DNA from: Streptomyces sp. NBC_00448
GTDB lineage: Bacteria; Actinomycetota; Actinomycetes; Streptomycetales; Streptomycetaceae
Length of the DNA stretch: 64,000 bases
NCBI RefSeq assembly: GCF_036014115.1
Contig: NZ_CP107913.1
Location: forward strand, 7,061,501 to 7,125,500
Direction: 5' to 3'
A program made the position numbers and the translations under genes. The notes beneath the pieces are model-generated. The model saw only the letters and a program-made list of their open reading frames with translations. It did no database searches and was not told the DNA's origin. Positions 1 to 9,014 of this stretch are shown piece after piece. Position 1 is the first letter of the stretch. Every line of letters starts with the position of its first letter.

Positions 1-1365
1 CCGGCCTGGCGCGCCACCTCCTTCGACGACCGCGCCGCCATCATCCTGCGCGCCGCCGAACTGCTGGCCGGCCCCTGGCGGGAGACGCTGGTCGCCTCCA
101 CCATGCTCGGCCAGTCCAAGACGGTGCAGCAGGCCGAGATCGACAGCCCCTGCGAGCTCGTCGACTTCTGGCGGTTCAACGTCCACTTCGCCCGGCAGAT
201 CCTCGCCGAGCAGCCGGTCGCCAACGCGCCCGGCGTGTGGAACCGGCTCGACCACCGCCCGCTGGAGGGCTTCGTCTACGCGATCACGCCGTTCAACTTC
301 ACCGCGATCGCGGGCAACCTGCCCACCGCCCCCGCGCTGATGGGCAACGTGGTGGTGTGGAAGCCGGCGCCCACCCAGACGCACTCCGCGCTGCTGCTGA
401 TGCGGCTGCTGAAGGAGGCCGGGCTGCCCGACGGTGTCATCAACCTGGTCACCGGGCGCGGCGAGGCCGTCTCCGAGGTGGCGCTCACCCACCCCGACCT
501 GGCCGGCATCCACTTCACCGGTTCCACCAAGACCTTCCAGTACCTGTGGCGCACGGTCGGCGAGAACATCGAGGGCTACCGCTCCTACCCGCGGATCGTC
601 GGCGAGACCGGCGGCAAGGACTTCGTGGTCGCCCACCCGTCGGCCGACCCGGCGGTGCTGAAGACCGCGCTCACCCGCGGCTCCTTCGAGTACCAGGGCC
701 AGAAGTGCTCGGCCTCCTCGCGCGCCTACATCCCCCGCTCGATCTGGGAGGGCGGCTTCAAGGAGGAGTTCGCCGCCGAGGTCGACGGCATCACCATGGG
801 CGACGTCACCGACTTCACCAACTTCGTCGGCGCCCTCATCGACGAGGCCGCGTTCGCCAAGAACAAGGCCGCGATCGAGCGCGCCAAGGCCGACCCGGCC
901 GTCGAGGTGGTGGCCGGCGGCACGTACGACGACTCGGTCGGCTGGTTCGTCCGCCCGACGGTGCTGCTCTGCACCGACCCGGGCAACGAGATCTTCCGCC
1001 AGGAGTACTTCGGCCCGCTGCTCGCCGTGCACGTCTACGACGACAGCGACGGCACGGCCTTCGACGCGATGCTCGACCAGATGGAGTCCGTGGCGCCGTA
1101 CGCCCTCACCGGCTCGGTCGTCGCCCGCGACCGCGCGGCCGTGGCGCACGTGATGGAGCGGCTGCGCTTCGCGGCCGGCAACTTCTACATCAACGACAAG
1201 TCGACCGGTGCCGTGGTCGGCCAGCAGCCCTTCGGTGGCGCCCGTGCCTCGGGCACCAACGACAAGGCCGGCTCCGCGCAGAACCTCCTGCGGTGGACCT
1301 CGACCCGTGCCATCAAGGAGGCGCTGGTCCCGCCGACCGACTACCGCTACCCGCACCAGGGCTGA
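1..1365 (+). CDS. pruA: L-glutamate gamma-semialdehyde (1-pyrroline-5-carboxylate) dehydrogenase, 5' end outside window
   Basis: Second enzyme of proline catabolism: NAD-dependent oxidation of glutamate semialdehyde to glutamate in the cytoplasm. The frame is open from base 1 and continues upstream, so the N-terminus is missing; the ATG at 103 is internal, because the 34 preceding codons already read as aldehyde dehydrogenase. The catalytic glutamate lies in GETGGKD (codon 604-606) and the nucleophilic cysteine in GQKCSASS (codon 706-708). The C-terminal QQPFGGARASGTNDKAG segment is typical of the PruA subfamily. The family is usually about 540 residues; 454 are visible. A strong terminator follows, so it is not co-transcribed with the leu/ilv genes downstream. 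Family assignment is firm. Confidence 0.95.
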   Translation, partial: PAWRATSFDDRAAIILRAAELLAGPWRETLVASTMLGQSKTVQQAEIDSPCELVDFWRFNVHFARQILAEQPVANAPGVWNRLDHRPLEGFVYAITPFNFTAIAGNLPTAPALMGNVVVWKPAPTQTHSALLLMRLLKEAGLPDGVINLVTGRGEAVSEVALTHPDLAGIHFTGSTKTFQYLWRTVGENIEGYRSYPRIVGETGGKDFVVAHPSADPAVLKTALTRGSFEYQGQKCSASSRAYIPRSIWEGGFKEEFAAEVDGITMGDVTDFTNFVGALIDEAAFAKNKAAIERAKADPAVEVVAGGTYDDSVGWFVRPTVLLCTDPGNEIFRQEYFGPLLAVHVYDDSDGTAFDAMLDQMESVAPYALTGSVVARDRAAVAHVMERLRFAAGNFYINDKSTGAVVGQQPFGGARASGTNDKAGSAQNLLRWTSTRAIKEALVPPTDYRYPHQG

Positions 1366-1403
1366 GCACCTCGGCCCCTCGTTCCGCCGCCCCCGTCTCC
1401 TGA

Positions 1404-1504
1404 CCCCCGTGGAGACGGGGGCGGCTTCCATGACGGGCTCCGTGGTGGCTTCCCCGCGGGCTGCCGTTTCGGGCGGCCCTTTTGGGGCTGCCCGAAACGG
1501 TTTT
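1404..1504 (+). terminator. Tandem terminator hairpins after pruA
   Basis: Two hairpins follow pruA. The first pairs CCCCCGT (1404-1410) with ACGGGGG (1415-1421). The second, much stronger, pairs 1464-1479 with 1485-1500 (16 bp, one mismatch, loop TTTTG) and is followed by TTTT at 1501-1504, as in an intrinsic terminator. Confidence 0.8.
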
Positions 1505-1546
1505 CGCAGCGCGGGGGGGCCGAACGGACGACCGGCCGTCTCAGAT

Positions 1547-1598
1547 AGTAGGAAGTCCGAGTAATCCTGGCGACAGGACGTCCGCTGTGTCCTAGCTT
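1547..1598 (+). promoter_or_regulatory. Putative operator/promoter region with TAGGAnGTCC motifs
   Basis: Contains AGTAGGAAGTCCGAGTA (1547-1563) and a second related block around 1575-1598 (AGGACGTCC, then GTCCTAG). The first 17-mer matches AGTAGGACGTCCTAGCA at 3074-3090, upstream of ilvE, at 14 of 17 positions. The motif is partly palindromic, like a dimeric regulator site. The regulator is unknown to me. It lies upstream of the small ORF at 1759 and of leuB. Confidence 0.4.
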
Positions 1599-1758
1599 TG
1601 GAAGAAGCCGAACGTTTCCCGCTCGATCGAGCGGACGGCGGACAGGAGTCCGGCGCACTCCAGGCGGGGTCACCCCCCGCGGCGCGACTCTCCGCCCGCG
1701 TTCCATGGCACGTCTCACCTCCACCCGTCTCCACCGCTTTCCAATGGAGTTGATCACC

Positions 1759-1851
1759 ATGGACGAGACCGCCCGCCAGAACGCCCTGCGCGCCCTGCAG
1801 CGCTCCATGGACCGCCGCGACAACGGCGGCTCCACCGGCCACGAGCACTGA
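1759..1851 (+). CDS. Small 30-residue hypothetical protein upstream of leuB
   Basis: A short reading frame starting MDETARQNALRALQR and ending with a His/Gly-rich tail. GGAG at 1746-1749 lies 9 nt before the ATG at 1759; an in-frame ATG at 1744 is an alternative but would overlap that Shine-Dalgarno. Codons end almost only in G or C, as in real genes here. The peptide is charged and amphipathic, with no run of leucine or other regulatory codons, so it does not look like an attenuator leader. It sits between the TAGGAnGTCC motif region and leuB. I do not recognise a family; it could be a genuine small protein or chance. Confidence 0.45.
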   Translation: MDETARQNALRALQRSMDRRDNGGSTGHEH

Positions 1852-1950
1852 GCCGTAGCCGTACCCACCCCCCACCCCGTACCCACACACCTGCGTCCGA
1901 CATGCGGACATGCCGTGTCATAGGTCAAGACGCGGAGTAGGGTGCCCCGC

Positions 1951-2994
1951 ATGTCTCGCAGCATCAACCTCGCAGTGATCCCCGGCGACGGAATCGGTCA
2001 AGAAGTCGTCACCGAGGGTCTCAAAGTCCTCGCCGCGGCCCTCCCGCAGGAAACCAAGCTGGAGACGAAGGAGTACGACTTCGGCGCCAAGCGCTATCAC
2101 GCCACCGGTCAGACCCTCACCGACGCGGACCTCGCGGAGCTGAAGGCCCACGACGCGATCCTGCTCGGGGCGATCGGCGACCCGTCGGTGCCGTCCGGCG
2201 TGCTGGAGCGCGGTTTCCTGCTGAAGCTGCGGTTCGCCTTCGACCACTTCGTCAACCTCCGGCCCAGCAAGCTGTTCCCCGGCGTGGGCACCCCGCTCGC
2301 GGGCAGCCCGGACATCGACTTCGTGGTGGTCCGCGAAGGCACCGAGGGCCCGTACACCGGCAACGGCGGCGCGATCAGGACCGGCACCCCCGCCGAGGTC
2401 GCCACCGAGGTGAGCCTCAACACCGCGTACGGCATCGAGCGCGTGGTGCGCGACGCGTACGCCCGTGCCCAGGCCCGCCCGCGCAAGAAGCTCACCCTGG
2501 TGCACAAGAACAACGTGCTGGTGCACGCCGGCGGCCTGTGGACCCGGGTCTTCGAGGCGGTCGGCAAGGAGTTCCCCGACGTCAGCACCGACTACCTGCA
2601 CGTCGACGCCACCATGATCTTCCTCGTCACGCAGCCCGAGCGGTTCGACGTGATCGTCACCGACAACCTGTTCGGCGACATCGTCACCGACCTCGCCGCG
2701 GCCGTCTCCGGCGGCATCGGCGTGGCGGCGAGCGGCAACATCAACCCCAGCCGCGAGTTCCCCTCGATGTTCGAGCCCGTGCACGGCTCGGCCCCGGACA
2801 TCGCCGGCCAGTCCAAGGCCGACCCGACCGCGACCGTGCTCTCCGTCGCGCTGCTGCTGCGCCACCTCGGCTACGACGCGGAGGCCGACCGGATCGACGC
2901 CGCCGTCCAGGCCGACCTGGCCGAACGCACCGGCGGCCCGGCCCGCTCCACGGTGCAGATCGGCGACGCGCTGGCCGCTCGCGTGGCCGGCTGA
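1951..2994 (+). CDS. leuB: 3-isopropylmalate dehydrogenase
   Basis: NAD-dependent oxidative decarboxylation of 3-isopropylmalate in leucine biosynthesis. The 347-residue protein starts with a Rossmann-like VIPGDGIGQEV. It has the substrate-binding arginines around LLKLRFAFDHFVNLRPSKLF, the metal-binding aspartates in DNLFGDIVTDLAA, and the NAD-binding GSAPDIAGQSKADP. Its length fits the actinobacterial family (about 340-350). ATG 1951 is chosen because homologues begin MSRSINLAVIPGDG; a GTG at 1942 in frame, 4 nt after GGAG, is a possible alternative. It is about 100 bp after the small ORF and is followed by ilvE with its own promoter-like region. Confidence 0.96.
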   Translation: MSRSINLAVIPGDGIGQEVVTEGLKVLAAALPQETKLETKEYDFGAKRYHATGQTLTDADLAELKAHDAILLGAIGDPSVPSGVLERGFLLKLRFAFDHFVNLRPSKLFPGVGTPLAGSPDIDFVVVREGTEGPYTGNGGAIRTGTPAEVATEVSLNTAYGIERVVRDAYARAQARPRKKLTLVHKNNVLVHAGGLWTRVFEAVGKEFPDVSTDYLHVDATMIFLVTQPERFDVIVTDNLFGDIVTDLAAAVSGGIGVAASGNINPSREFPSMFEPVHGSAPDIAGQSKADPTATVLSVALLLRHLGYDAEADRIDAAVQADLAERTGGPARSTVQIGDALAARVAG

Positions 2995-3039
2995 CCCGGC
3001 AGAGCCGGCTCCACAGGTACGACCCGGCCCCGTCGCTGC

Positions 3040-3090
3040 GATAATCAGTGGCGGGGCCGCTGCACGGCGGGAAAGTAGGACGTCCTAGCA
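3040..3090 (+). promoter_or_regulatory. Putative ilvE promoter (-10 GATAAT) with downstream 12-bp palindrome
   Basis: GATAAT at 3040-3045 resembles a -10 box; no convincing -35 is seen. Downstream lies the perfect palindrome TAGGACGTCCTA (3076-3087), inside AGTAGGACGTCCTAGCA (3074-3090), which matches the motif upstream of leuB. If transcription starts near 3052, the palindrome would be in the initially transcribed region, a common place for a repressor site. Confidence 0.45.
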
Positions 3091-3131
3091 GTACGTTCAA
3101 GGGCGTCAGCGACATGGTGAAGGAACTGAAG

Positions 3132-4220
<1,089 letters not shown>

Positions 4221-4233
4221 CCCCCCCGAGACG

Positions 4234-4264
4234 CTGGGCCCCCGCCTCCGCGGCGGGGGCCCAG
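4234..4264 (+). terminator. Terminator after ilvE
   Basis: A perfect 13-bp inverted repeat: CTGGGCCCCCGCC (4234-4246) pairs with GGCGGGGGCCCAG (4252-4264), loop of 5 nt. No T-tract, which is common in streptomycetes. It separates ilvE from the cimA leader transcript. Confidence 0.75.
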
Positions 4265-4301
4265 AACGTGAGACGGCAACCCGAATGGCGGAAAGGTGTG
4301 C

Positions 4302-4307
4302 CACACT
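4302..4307 (+). promoter_or_regulatory. Candidate -10 box (CACACT) of a leaderless leader-peptide transcript
   Basis: CACACT has the A and final T of the TAnnnT consensus. It ends 6 nt before GTG 4314, the spacing seen for other leaderless starts in this window. There is no good Shine-Dalgarno for that GTG, which supports transcription starting at the codon itself. No clear -35 was found. Confidence 0.35.
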
Positions 4308-4313
4308 GCAGCT

Positions 4314-4367
4314 GTGTCCTCGTACGCCACGCTGATTATTGGCCGCAGGCACGCCGGTCCGCAGTGA
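4314..4367 (+). CDS. Isoleucine leader peptide of the cimA attenuator
   Basis: A 17-codon frame reading MSSYATLIIGRRHAGPQ. It contains Leu-Ile-Ile encoded by CTG ATT ATT (4332-4340). ATT is a rare isoleucine codon in this genome, where ATC is the rule, so tandem ATT would make the ribosome sensitive to isoleucyl-tRNA supply. The stop at 4365 lies about 55 nt before a hairpin with a T6 tract, and cimA, an isoleucine-pathway gene, follows. A GTG at 4296 in the same frame could extend it by six codons. The design matches classical amino-acid attenuation; the peptide itself is inferred from sequence only. Confidence 0.7.
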   Translation: MSSYATLIIGRRHAGPQ

Positions 4368-4420
4368 CGCTTCCGCTGAACCCAAGTGGAACGCCACCGT
4401 GCCTCAGACCCGCGTGCAGA

Positions 4421-4446
4421 CCTCTCGCATCCGCGAGGGGTTTTTT
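4421..4446 (+). terminator. Transcription attenuator upstream of cimA
   Basis: CCTCTCGC (4421-4428) pairs with GCGAGGGG (4433-4440) over 8 bp with one G-U pair and loop ATCC, followed by T6 at 4441-4446. This is the most canonical intrinsic terminator in the window. Upstream, AGGCACG (4347-4353) can pair with CGTGCCT (4398-4404). GGTCCGCA (4356-4363) can pair with TGCAGACC (4415-4422) with one mismatch, invading the terminator arm by two bases. The latter is a weak antiterminator candidate. Confidence 0.75.
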
Positions 4447-4575
4447 CGTTTCCCGGCCCACCCGCGCCGGAGGCGGGAGCGCACGAGGAGACTGGGGGCA
4501 AGTGGAGTCGGAACCTCCGGATGGTGAACGCCGTTCGGGGGTAACCCCACCCACCCGACAGGAGTTGCAACTGCC

Positions 4576-6186
4576 ATGACCGCCGAACCCGACGACAGCT
4601 TCCACGTCTTCGACACCACGCTGCGCGACGGCGCGCAGCGCGAGGGCATCAACCTCACCGTCGCCGACAAGCTGAGCATCGCGCGGCACCTGGACGACTT
4701 CGGTGTGGGCTTCATCGAGGGCGGCTGGCCCGGTGCCAACCCCCGCGACACCGAGTTCTTCGCCCGGGCCGCCGCCGAGCTGGAGCTGGAGCACGCCACG
4801 CTGGTGGCGTTCGGCGCCACCCGCCGCCCGGGCGCCAAGGCCGCCGACGACCCGCAGGTCAACGCGCTGCTGGAGTCCGGCGCGCCGGTCATCACGCTGG
4901 TCGCCAAGTCCCATGACCGGCACGTGGAACTGGCACTGCGCACCACGCTGGAGGAGAACCTGGAGATGGTCCGCGACACCGTCGCGCACCTCGTCGCCCA
5001 GGGCCGCCGGGTCTTCGTGGACTGCGAGCACTTCTTCGACGGCTACCGGGCCAACCCGGCGTACGCCACCGCCGTGGTCAGCGCCGCGCACGAGGCCGGC
5101 GCGTCCGTGGTGGTGCTCTGCGACACCAACGGCGGGATGCTGCCCAAGCAGGTGCAGGCGATCACCGCGCAGGTGCTCGCCGACACCGGCGCGCGGCTCG
5201 GCATGCACGCCCAGGACGACACCGGCTGCGCGGTCGCCAACACCCTTGCCGCGGTGGACGCCGGCGCCACGCACGTGCAGTGCACCGCCAACGGCTACGG
5301 CGAGCGGGTCGGCAACGCCAACCTCTTCCCGGTCGCCGCCGCGCTGGAACTCAAGCACGACCGGCGGGTGCTGCCCGAGGGCGCGCTCGGCGAGATGACC
5401 CGGATCTCGCACGCCATCGCCGAGATCGTCAACCTGCCCTCCTCCACGCACCAGCCGTACGTGGGCGTGTCCGCGTTCGCGCACAAGGCCGGGCTGCACG
5501 CCTCCGCGATCAAGGTCGACCCGGACCTCTACCAGCACATCGACCCCGAGCGGGTCGGCAACACCATGCGGATGCTGGTCTCCGACATGGCCGGCCGCGC
5601 CTCGATCGAGCTGAAGGGCAAGGAACTCGGCATCGACCTCGGCGGCGACCGCGAGTTGGTCGGCCGGGTGGTGGCCCGGGTCAAGGAGCGTGAGCTGAAG
5701 GGCTACACGTACGAGGCCGCCGACGCCTCCTTCGCGCTGCTGCTGCGCGACGAACTCCAGGCCGGCCGGCCGGACGGGCCGCGGCGCTTCTTCCGCACCG
5801 AGTCCTGGCGCGCCATCACCGAGGACCGCCCCGACGGCTCGCACGCCAACGAGGCCACCGTGAAGCTGTGGGCGAAGGGCGAGCGGATCGTCGCCACCGC
5901 CGAGGGCAACGGCCCGGTCAACGCGCTCGACCGCGCCCTGCGGGTGGCGCTGGAGCAGATCTACCCGCAGCTCGGCACGTTCGCGCTGGTCGACTACCGG
6001 GTCCGTATCCTCGAAGGCCGTTCCGGCACCGACTCCACCACCCGGGTCCTCATCACCACGTCCGACGGCGCGGCCGAGTGGTCCACGGTCGGCGTCGCCG
6101 ACAACGTCATCGCCGCGTCCTGGCAGGCACTCGAGGACGCCTGCGCCTACGGCCTGATCCGGGCCGGCCTGGAGCCGCAGGACTAG
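4576..6186 (+). CDS. cimA: (R)-citramalate synthase
   Basis: Condenses acetyl-CoA with pyruvate to citramalate, the entry to the threonine-independent route to 2-oxobutyrate and isoleucine. The 536-residue protein has an N-terminal TIM-barrel HMGL-like domain with the metal-site motif TTLRDGAQREG near its start and MHAQDDTGCAVAN with TANGYGERVGNA farther on. A C-terminal LeuA-type allosteric domain (about residues 390-530) probably senses isoleucine. The length and the HAQDD variant fit the CimA/AksA-like branch rather than leuA proper, which is the main alternative. ATG 4576 lies 9 nt after CAGGAG. The leader and attenuator upstream imply isoleucine control. Confidence 0.88.
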   Translation: MTAEPDDSFHVFDTTLRDGAQREGINLTVADKLSIARHLDDFGVGFIEGGWPGANPRDTEFFARAAAELELEHATLVAFGATRRPGAKAADDPQVNALLESGAPVITLVAKSHDRHVELALRTTLEENLEMVRDTVAHLVAQGRRVFVDCEHFFDGYRANPAYATAVVSAAHEAGASVVVLCDTNGGMLPKQVQAITAQVLADTGARLGMHAQDDTGCAVANTLAAVDAGATHVQCTANGYGERVGNANLFPVAAALELKHDRRVLPEGALGEMTRISHAIAEIVNLPSSTHQPYVGVSAFAHKAGLHASAIKVDPDLYQHIDPERVGNTMRMLVSDMAGRASIELKGKELGIDLGGDRELVGRVVARVKERELKGYTYEAADASFALLLRDELQAGRPDGPRRFFRTESWRAITEDRPDGSHANEATVKLWAKGERIVATAEGNGPVNALDRALRVALEQIYPQLGTFALVDYRVRILEGRSGTDSTTRVLITTSDGAAEWSTVGVADNVIAASWQALEDACAYGLIRAGLEPQD

Positions 6187-6300
6187 GGGCCCGGGTAGGG
6201 CCGCAGGTCAGGGCCCCGCGGCTGCCCCGCCGTACCCCCGCCACCTCCGCCGCGGGAAAACCGGTCGATCCGGCGGCCGCGGGGCCCTAACCTGCGGGGC

Positions 6301-6798
6301 GTGACGGAGACCGTGGAAGAGAAGATCGTCGTACGCCCGGCCGAGGCCGCCGACGCCGCCGCCATCGCGCGGGCGCACATCACCTCGCGCGAGGTCGCGA
6401 TGCCGTGGCTGCCGCCGCGCAAGCGCACCGACGCGGAGGTGGAGCGCTGGGTGCGCGAAGTGGTGCTCATCGAGGCGGACGTGTGGGTCGCGGTGGACGC
6501 CGGCGGCGCGGTGCTGGGCTACGCGGCGGTGGAGGGGGAGTGGCTGGAGCACCTGTACCTGCTGCCGGAGGTGCGGCGGCGCGGCATCGGCTCGCTGCTG
6601 CTGGCCCGGGCGAAGGAGCACCGGCCGGACCGGCTGGACCTGCACGTCTTCCAGCGCAACACCGACGCGCGGGCGTTCTACGCGCGCCACGGCTTCACGG
6701 TGGTGGATCTGAACGACGGTTCGCGGAACATGGAGCGTGAACCGGATATGACGCTGCGCTGGACCCCGGTGACCAACGGCACATCTACTGACGGGTAA
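6301..6798 (+). CDS. GNAT-family N-acetyltransferase
   Basis: A 165-residue protein with one acetyltransferase fold. The acetyl-CoA pyrophosphate loop is recognisable as LPEVRRRGIGSLLL, after the beta4 strand LEHLYL and before the FYARHGF signature of the C-terminal half. The substrate cannot be told from sequence. GTG 6301 has no Shine-Dalgarno, but TAACCT (6288-6293) lies 7 nt upstream, so a leaderless transcript is likely. It sits between cimA and the lyase pair without obvious metabolic linkage. Confidence 0.85.
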   Translation: MTETVEEKIVVRPAEAADAAAIARAHITSREVAMPWLPPRKRTDAEVERWVREVVLIEADVWVAVDAGGAVLGYAAVEGEWLEHLYLLPEVRRRGIGSLLLARAKEHRPDRLDLHVFQRNTDARAFYARHGFTVVDLNDGSRNMEREPDMTLRWTPVTNGTSTDG

Positions 6799-6863
6799 CC
6801 GTCGGGCGCTCGCGGTCGTAGGGTGAGCGCCACACCCTCGACCCGACACCACCGGGAGATCGC

Positions 6864-7946
6864 ATGCGCTCGGCGAAGGACTTCTTCCGCCCGCTGGCCG
6901 TGGGGGCGCCGGCCCCCGTCAGGGACGTGCCGTTCCGCCCCTCGCGAATGATCCACTTCTTCGACCCGGGCAACGAGAAGATGGCGGCCAAGATGCCGTC
7001 GATCGCGCCGAAGGTCGACGTGCTGCTGGGCAACCTGGAGGACGCGGTCCCGGCCGACCGCAAGGAGGCGGCCCGGGCCGGCCTGGTGAAGATCGCCCGG
7101 GCCACCGACTTCGGCGACACCCAGCTGTGGACCCGGATCAACAGCCTCGACTCGCCCTGGGCGCTGGACGACCTGCTCACCCTCGGCGCCGAGATCGGCG
7201 ACCGGCTCGACGTCGTGATGGTGCCGAAGGTCGAGGGCGCCCACGACATCCACTACGTCGACCGACTGCTCGCCCAGCTGGAGGCGAAGGCCGGGCTGAC
7301 CCGGCCGATCCTGGTGCACGCGATCCTGGAGACCGCGGCCGGTGTGGGCAACGTCGAGGAGATCGCCGCCGCCAGCCCCCGGATGCAGGGCATGTCGCTC
7401 GGCCCGGCCGACCTGGCCGCCAGCCGCCGGATGAAGACCACCCGGGTCGGCGGCGGCCACCCCGGCTACCTGGTGCGCGAGGACCCCGCCGCGGGTGCCC
7501 CGGTCGACGCCCCCCGGCCCACCTACCAGCAGGACCTGTGGCACTACACGATCGCCCGGATGGTCGACGCGTGCGCCGCGAACGGCATCCTGCCGTACTA
7601 CGGGCCGTTCGGGGACATCAAGGACGTCACCGGGTGCGAGGACCAGTTCCGCAACGCCTTCCTGCTCGGCTGCGTCGGCGCCTGGTCCCTGCACCCGGTG
7701 CAGATCGACATCGCCAAGCGGGTCTTCTCGCCCGCCCCCGAGGACGTCGCCTGGGCCCGCCGGGTGATCGAGGCGATGGGCGACGGCACCGGCGCGGTGA
7801 TGATCGACGGCAAGATGCAGGACGACGCCACCTACAAGCAGTGCCGGGTGGTCGCCGAACTGGCGGACGCGCTCGCCGCCCGCGACCCCGAACTCGCCCG
7901 CGCTTACGCCGCCGCCACCGCCGCCGCCGAGGAGGCCGCCCGATGA
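6864..7946 (+). CDS. HpcH/HpaI aldolase/citrate lyase family protein (malyl-CoA lyase-like)
   Basis: A 360-residue TIM-barrel protein of the citrate-lyase-beta superfamily, which cleaves or hydrolyses (3S)-malyl-CoA and beta-methylmalyl-CoA. Visible motifs are NLEDAVPADRKEAAR (metal/CoA region), RINSLDSPW, VMVPKVEG and HAILETAAGVGN with the metal-binding glutamate. It is longer than CitE and closest in my judgement to malyl-CoA lyases (Mcl) of the ethylmalonyl-CoA pathway; the exact substrate is inference. GGGAG lies about 7 nt before ATG 6864. TAGGGT near 6819 is a possible -10. Its stop overlaps the start of the next gene (ATGA), so the two are translationally coupled. Confidence 0.82.
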   Translation: MRSAKDFFRPLAVGAPAPVRDVPFRPSRMIHFFDPGNEKMAAKMPSIAPKVDVLLGNLEDAVPADRKEAARAGLVKIARATDFGDTQLWTRINSLDSPWALDDLLTLGAEIGDRLDVVMVPKVEGAHDIHYVDRLLAQLEAKAGLTRPILVHAILETAAGVGNVEEIAAASPRMQGMSLGPADLAASRRMKTTRVGGGHPGYLVREDPAAGAPVDAPRPTYQQDLWHYTIARMVDACAANGILPYYGPFGDIKDVTGCEDQFRNAFLLGCVGAWSLHPVQIDIAKRVFSPAPEDVAWARRVIEAMGDGTGAVMIDGKMQDDATYKQCRVVAELADALAARDPELARAYAAATAAAEEAAR

Positions 7947-8845
7947 GCACCTCCGCCGACCTCTCCGCGAGCGCTTCCGATTCCGCCCCGCGCCCGCGCC
8001 GCTCGGTGCTCTACATGCCCGGCGCCAACGAGCGCGCCCTGGAGAAGGCCAGGACCCTCCCCACCGACGCGCTCATCCTGGACCTGGAGGACTCCGTCGC
8101 CCCCGACGCGAAGGCCGAGGCCCGTGAGCGGGTGGCGGCCGCCGCGGCGAGCGGCGCGTACGGCCACCGCGAGGTCACCATCCGGGTCAACGCCCCCGGC
8201 ACCCCCTGGCACGCCGACGACCTCAAGGCCGCCGCCGCGGCCGGCCCGGACGCCGTCGTCGTCCCCAAGGTGGACTCCGCGCGGACCGTTCGGGAGGTCG
8301 AGGCGGCACTGGAGGCGGCCGGCGCCCCGGAGCGGACCGCCGTCTGGGCGATGCTGGAGACGCCGGCGGCGCTCTTCGACGCGCGGGCCATCGCCGAGGC
8401 GTCACCGCGGCTGACCGTCCTGGTGATGGGCACCAACGACCTCGCCAAGGAACTGCACGCCGAGCACGTCCCCGGCCGGGCCCCGCTGCTCGCCGGGCTG
8501 TCGCTCGCCCTGCTCGCCGCCCGCGCCGCGGGCAAGGTCATCTTGGACGGTGTCTACAACGACGTCCACGATCTGAGCGGCTTCGAGGCGGAGACCCTCC
8601 AAGCCCGGCAGTTCGGCTTCGACGGCAAGACCCTGATCCACCCGAAGCAGCTCGAACCCTGCAACCGGATCTTCGCGCCCACCCCGGCGGAGATCGAGCG
8701 CTCCGGGCGGATCATCGCCGCCTTCGAAGAGGCCACGTCACAGGGGCGCGGCGTGGTCACCGTGGACGGCCGGATGATCGAGAACCTGCACGTCGAGGAG
8801 GCCCGGCGGGTACTCGCGCTGGCCGAGGCCGTCGCCGGACGCTGA
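7943..8845 (+). CDS. CitE-like protein (CoA ester lyase or malyl-CoA thioesterase)
   Basis: A 300-residue paralogue of the upstream lyase in the same superfamily. Its motifs are RSVLYMPGANERALEKA, LILDLEDSVAPDAK, VVVPKVDS and WAMLETPAALFDA, then MGTNDLAKEL. It starts at ATG 7943, overlapping the previous stop as ATGA. In organisms with the ethylmalonyl-CoA pathway a lyase (Mcl1) and a thioesterase (Mcl2) of this fold cooperate to make malate, and this pair could be the same; a CitE-like enzyme of other substrate is the alternative. A GC-rich terminator follows. Confidence 0.82.
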   Translation: MSTSADLSASASDSAPRPRRSVLYMPGANERALEKARTLPTDALILDLEDSVAPDAKAEARERVAAAAASGAYGHREVTIRVNAPGTPWHADDLKAAAAAGPDAVVVPKVDSARTVREVEAALEAAGAPERTAVWAMLETPAALFDARAIAEASPRLTVLVMGTNDLAKELHAEHVPGRAPLLAGLSLALLAARAAGKVILDGVYNDVHDLSGFEAETLQARQFGFDGKTLIHPKQLEPCNRIFAPTPAEIERSGRIIAAFEEATSQGRGVVTVDGRMIENLHVEEARRVLALAEAVAGR

Positions 8846-8882
8846 CGGCGATCACCGCCTTGGCGGCATGAACCCGCCAAAC

Positions 8883-8919
8883 GGGGCGGGCTCCGGCCCG
8901 GGCCTCCGGACCCCGCCCC
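8883..8919 (+). terminator. Terminator after the lyase pair
   Basis: GGGGCGGG (8883-8890) pairs with CCCGCCCC (8912-8919) and, after one mismatch, TCCGG with CCGGA, forming a long GC hairpin between the lyase operon and the carboxylase genes. Confidence 0.55.
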
Positions 8920-9014
8920 ACCTCGCCGTCTGTCGAGACCCACCAGGCAGAGCCGGTGGACACTGTACGAAGTAGATGGCCCGTTCCGACCCCGCACGCT
9001 CGTACTGTCAATAC

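Noticed and set aside
4285..4335. ATG-started short ORF overlapping the proposed cimA leader in another frame
   Set aside because: It reads MAERCATLQLCPRTPR with no isoleucine and ends before the regulatory hairpins; the GTG frame with Ile-Ile explains the context better.
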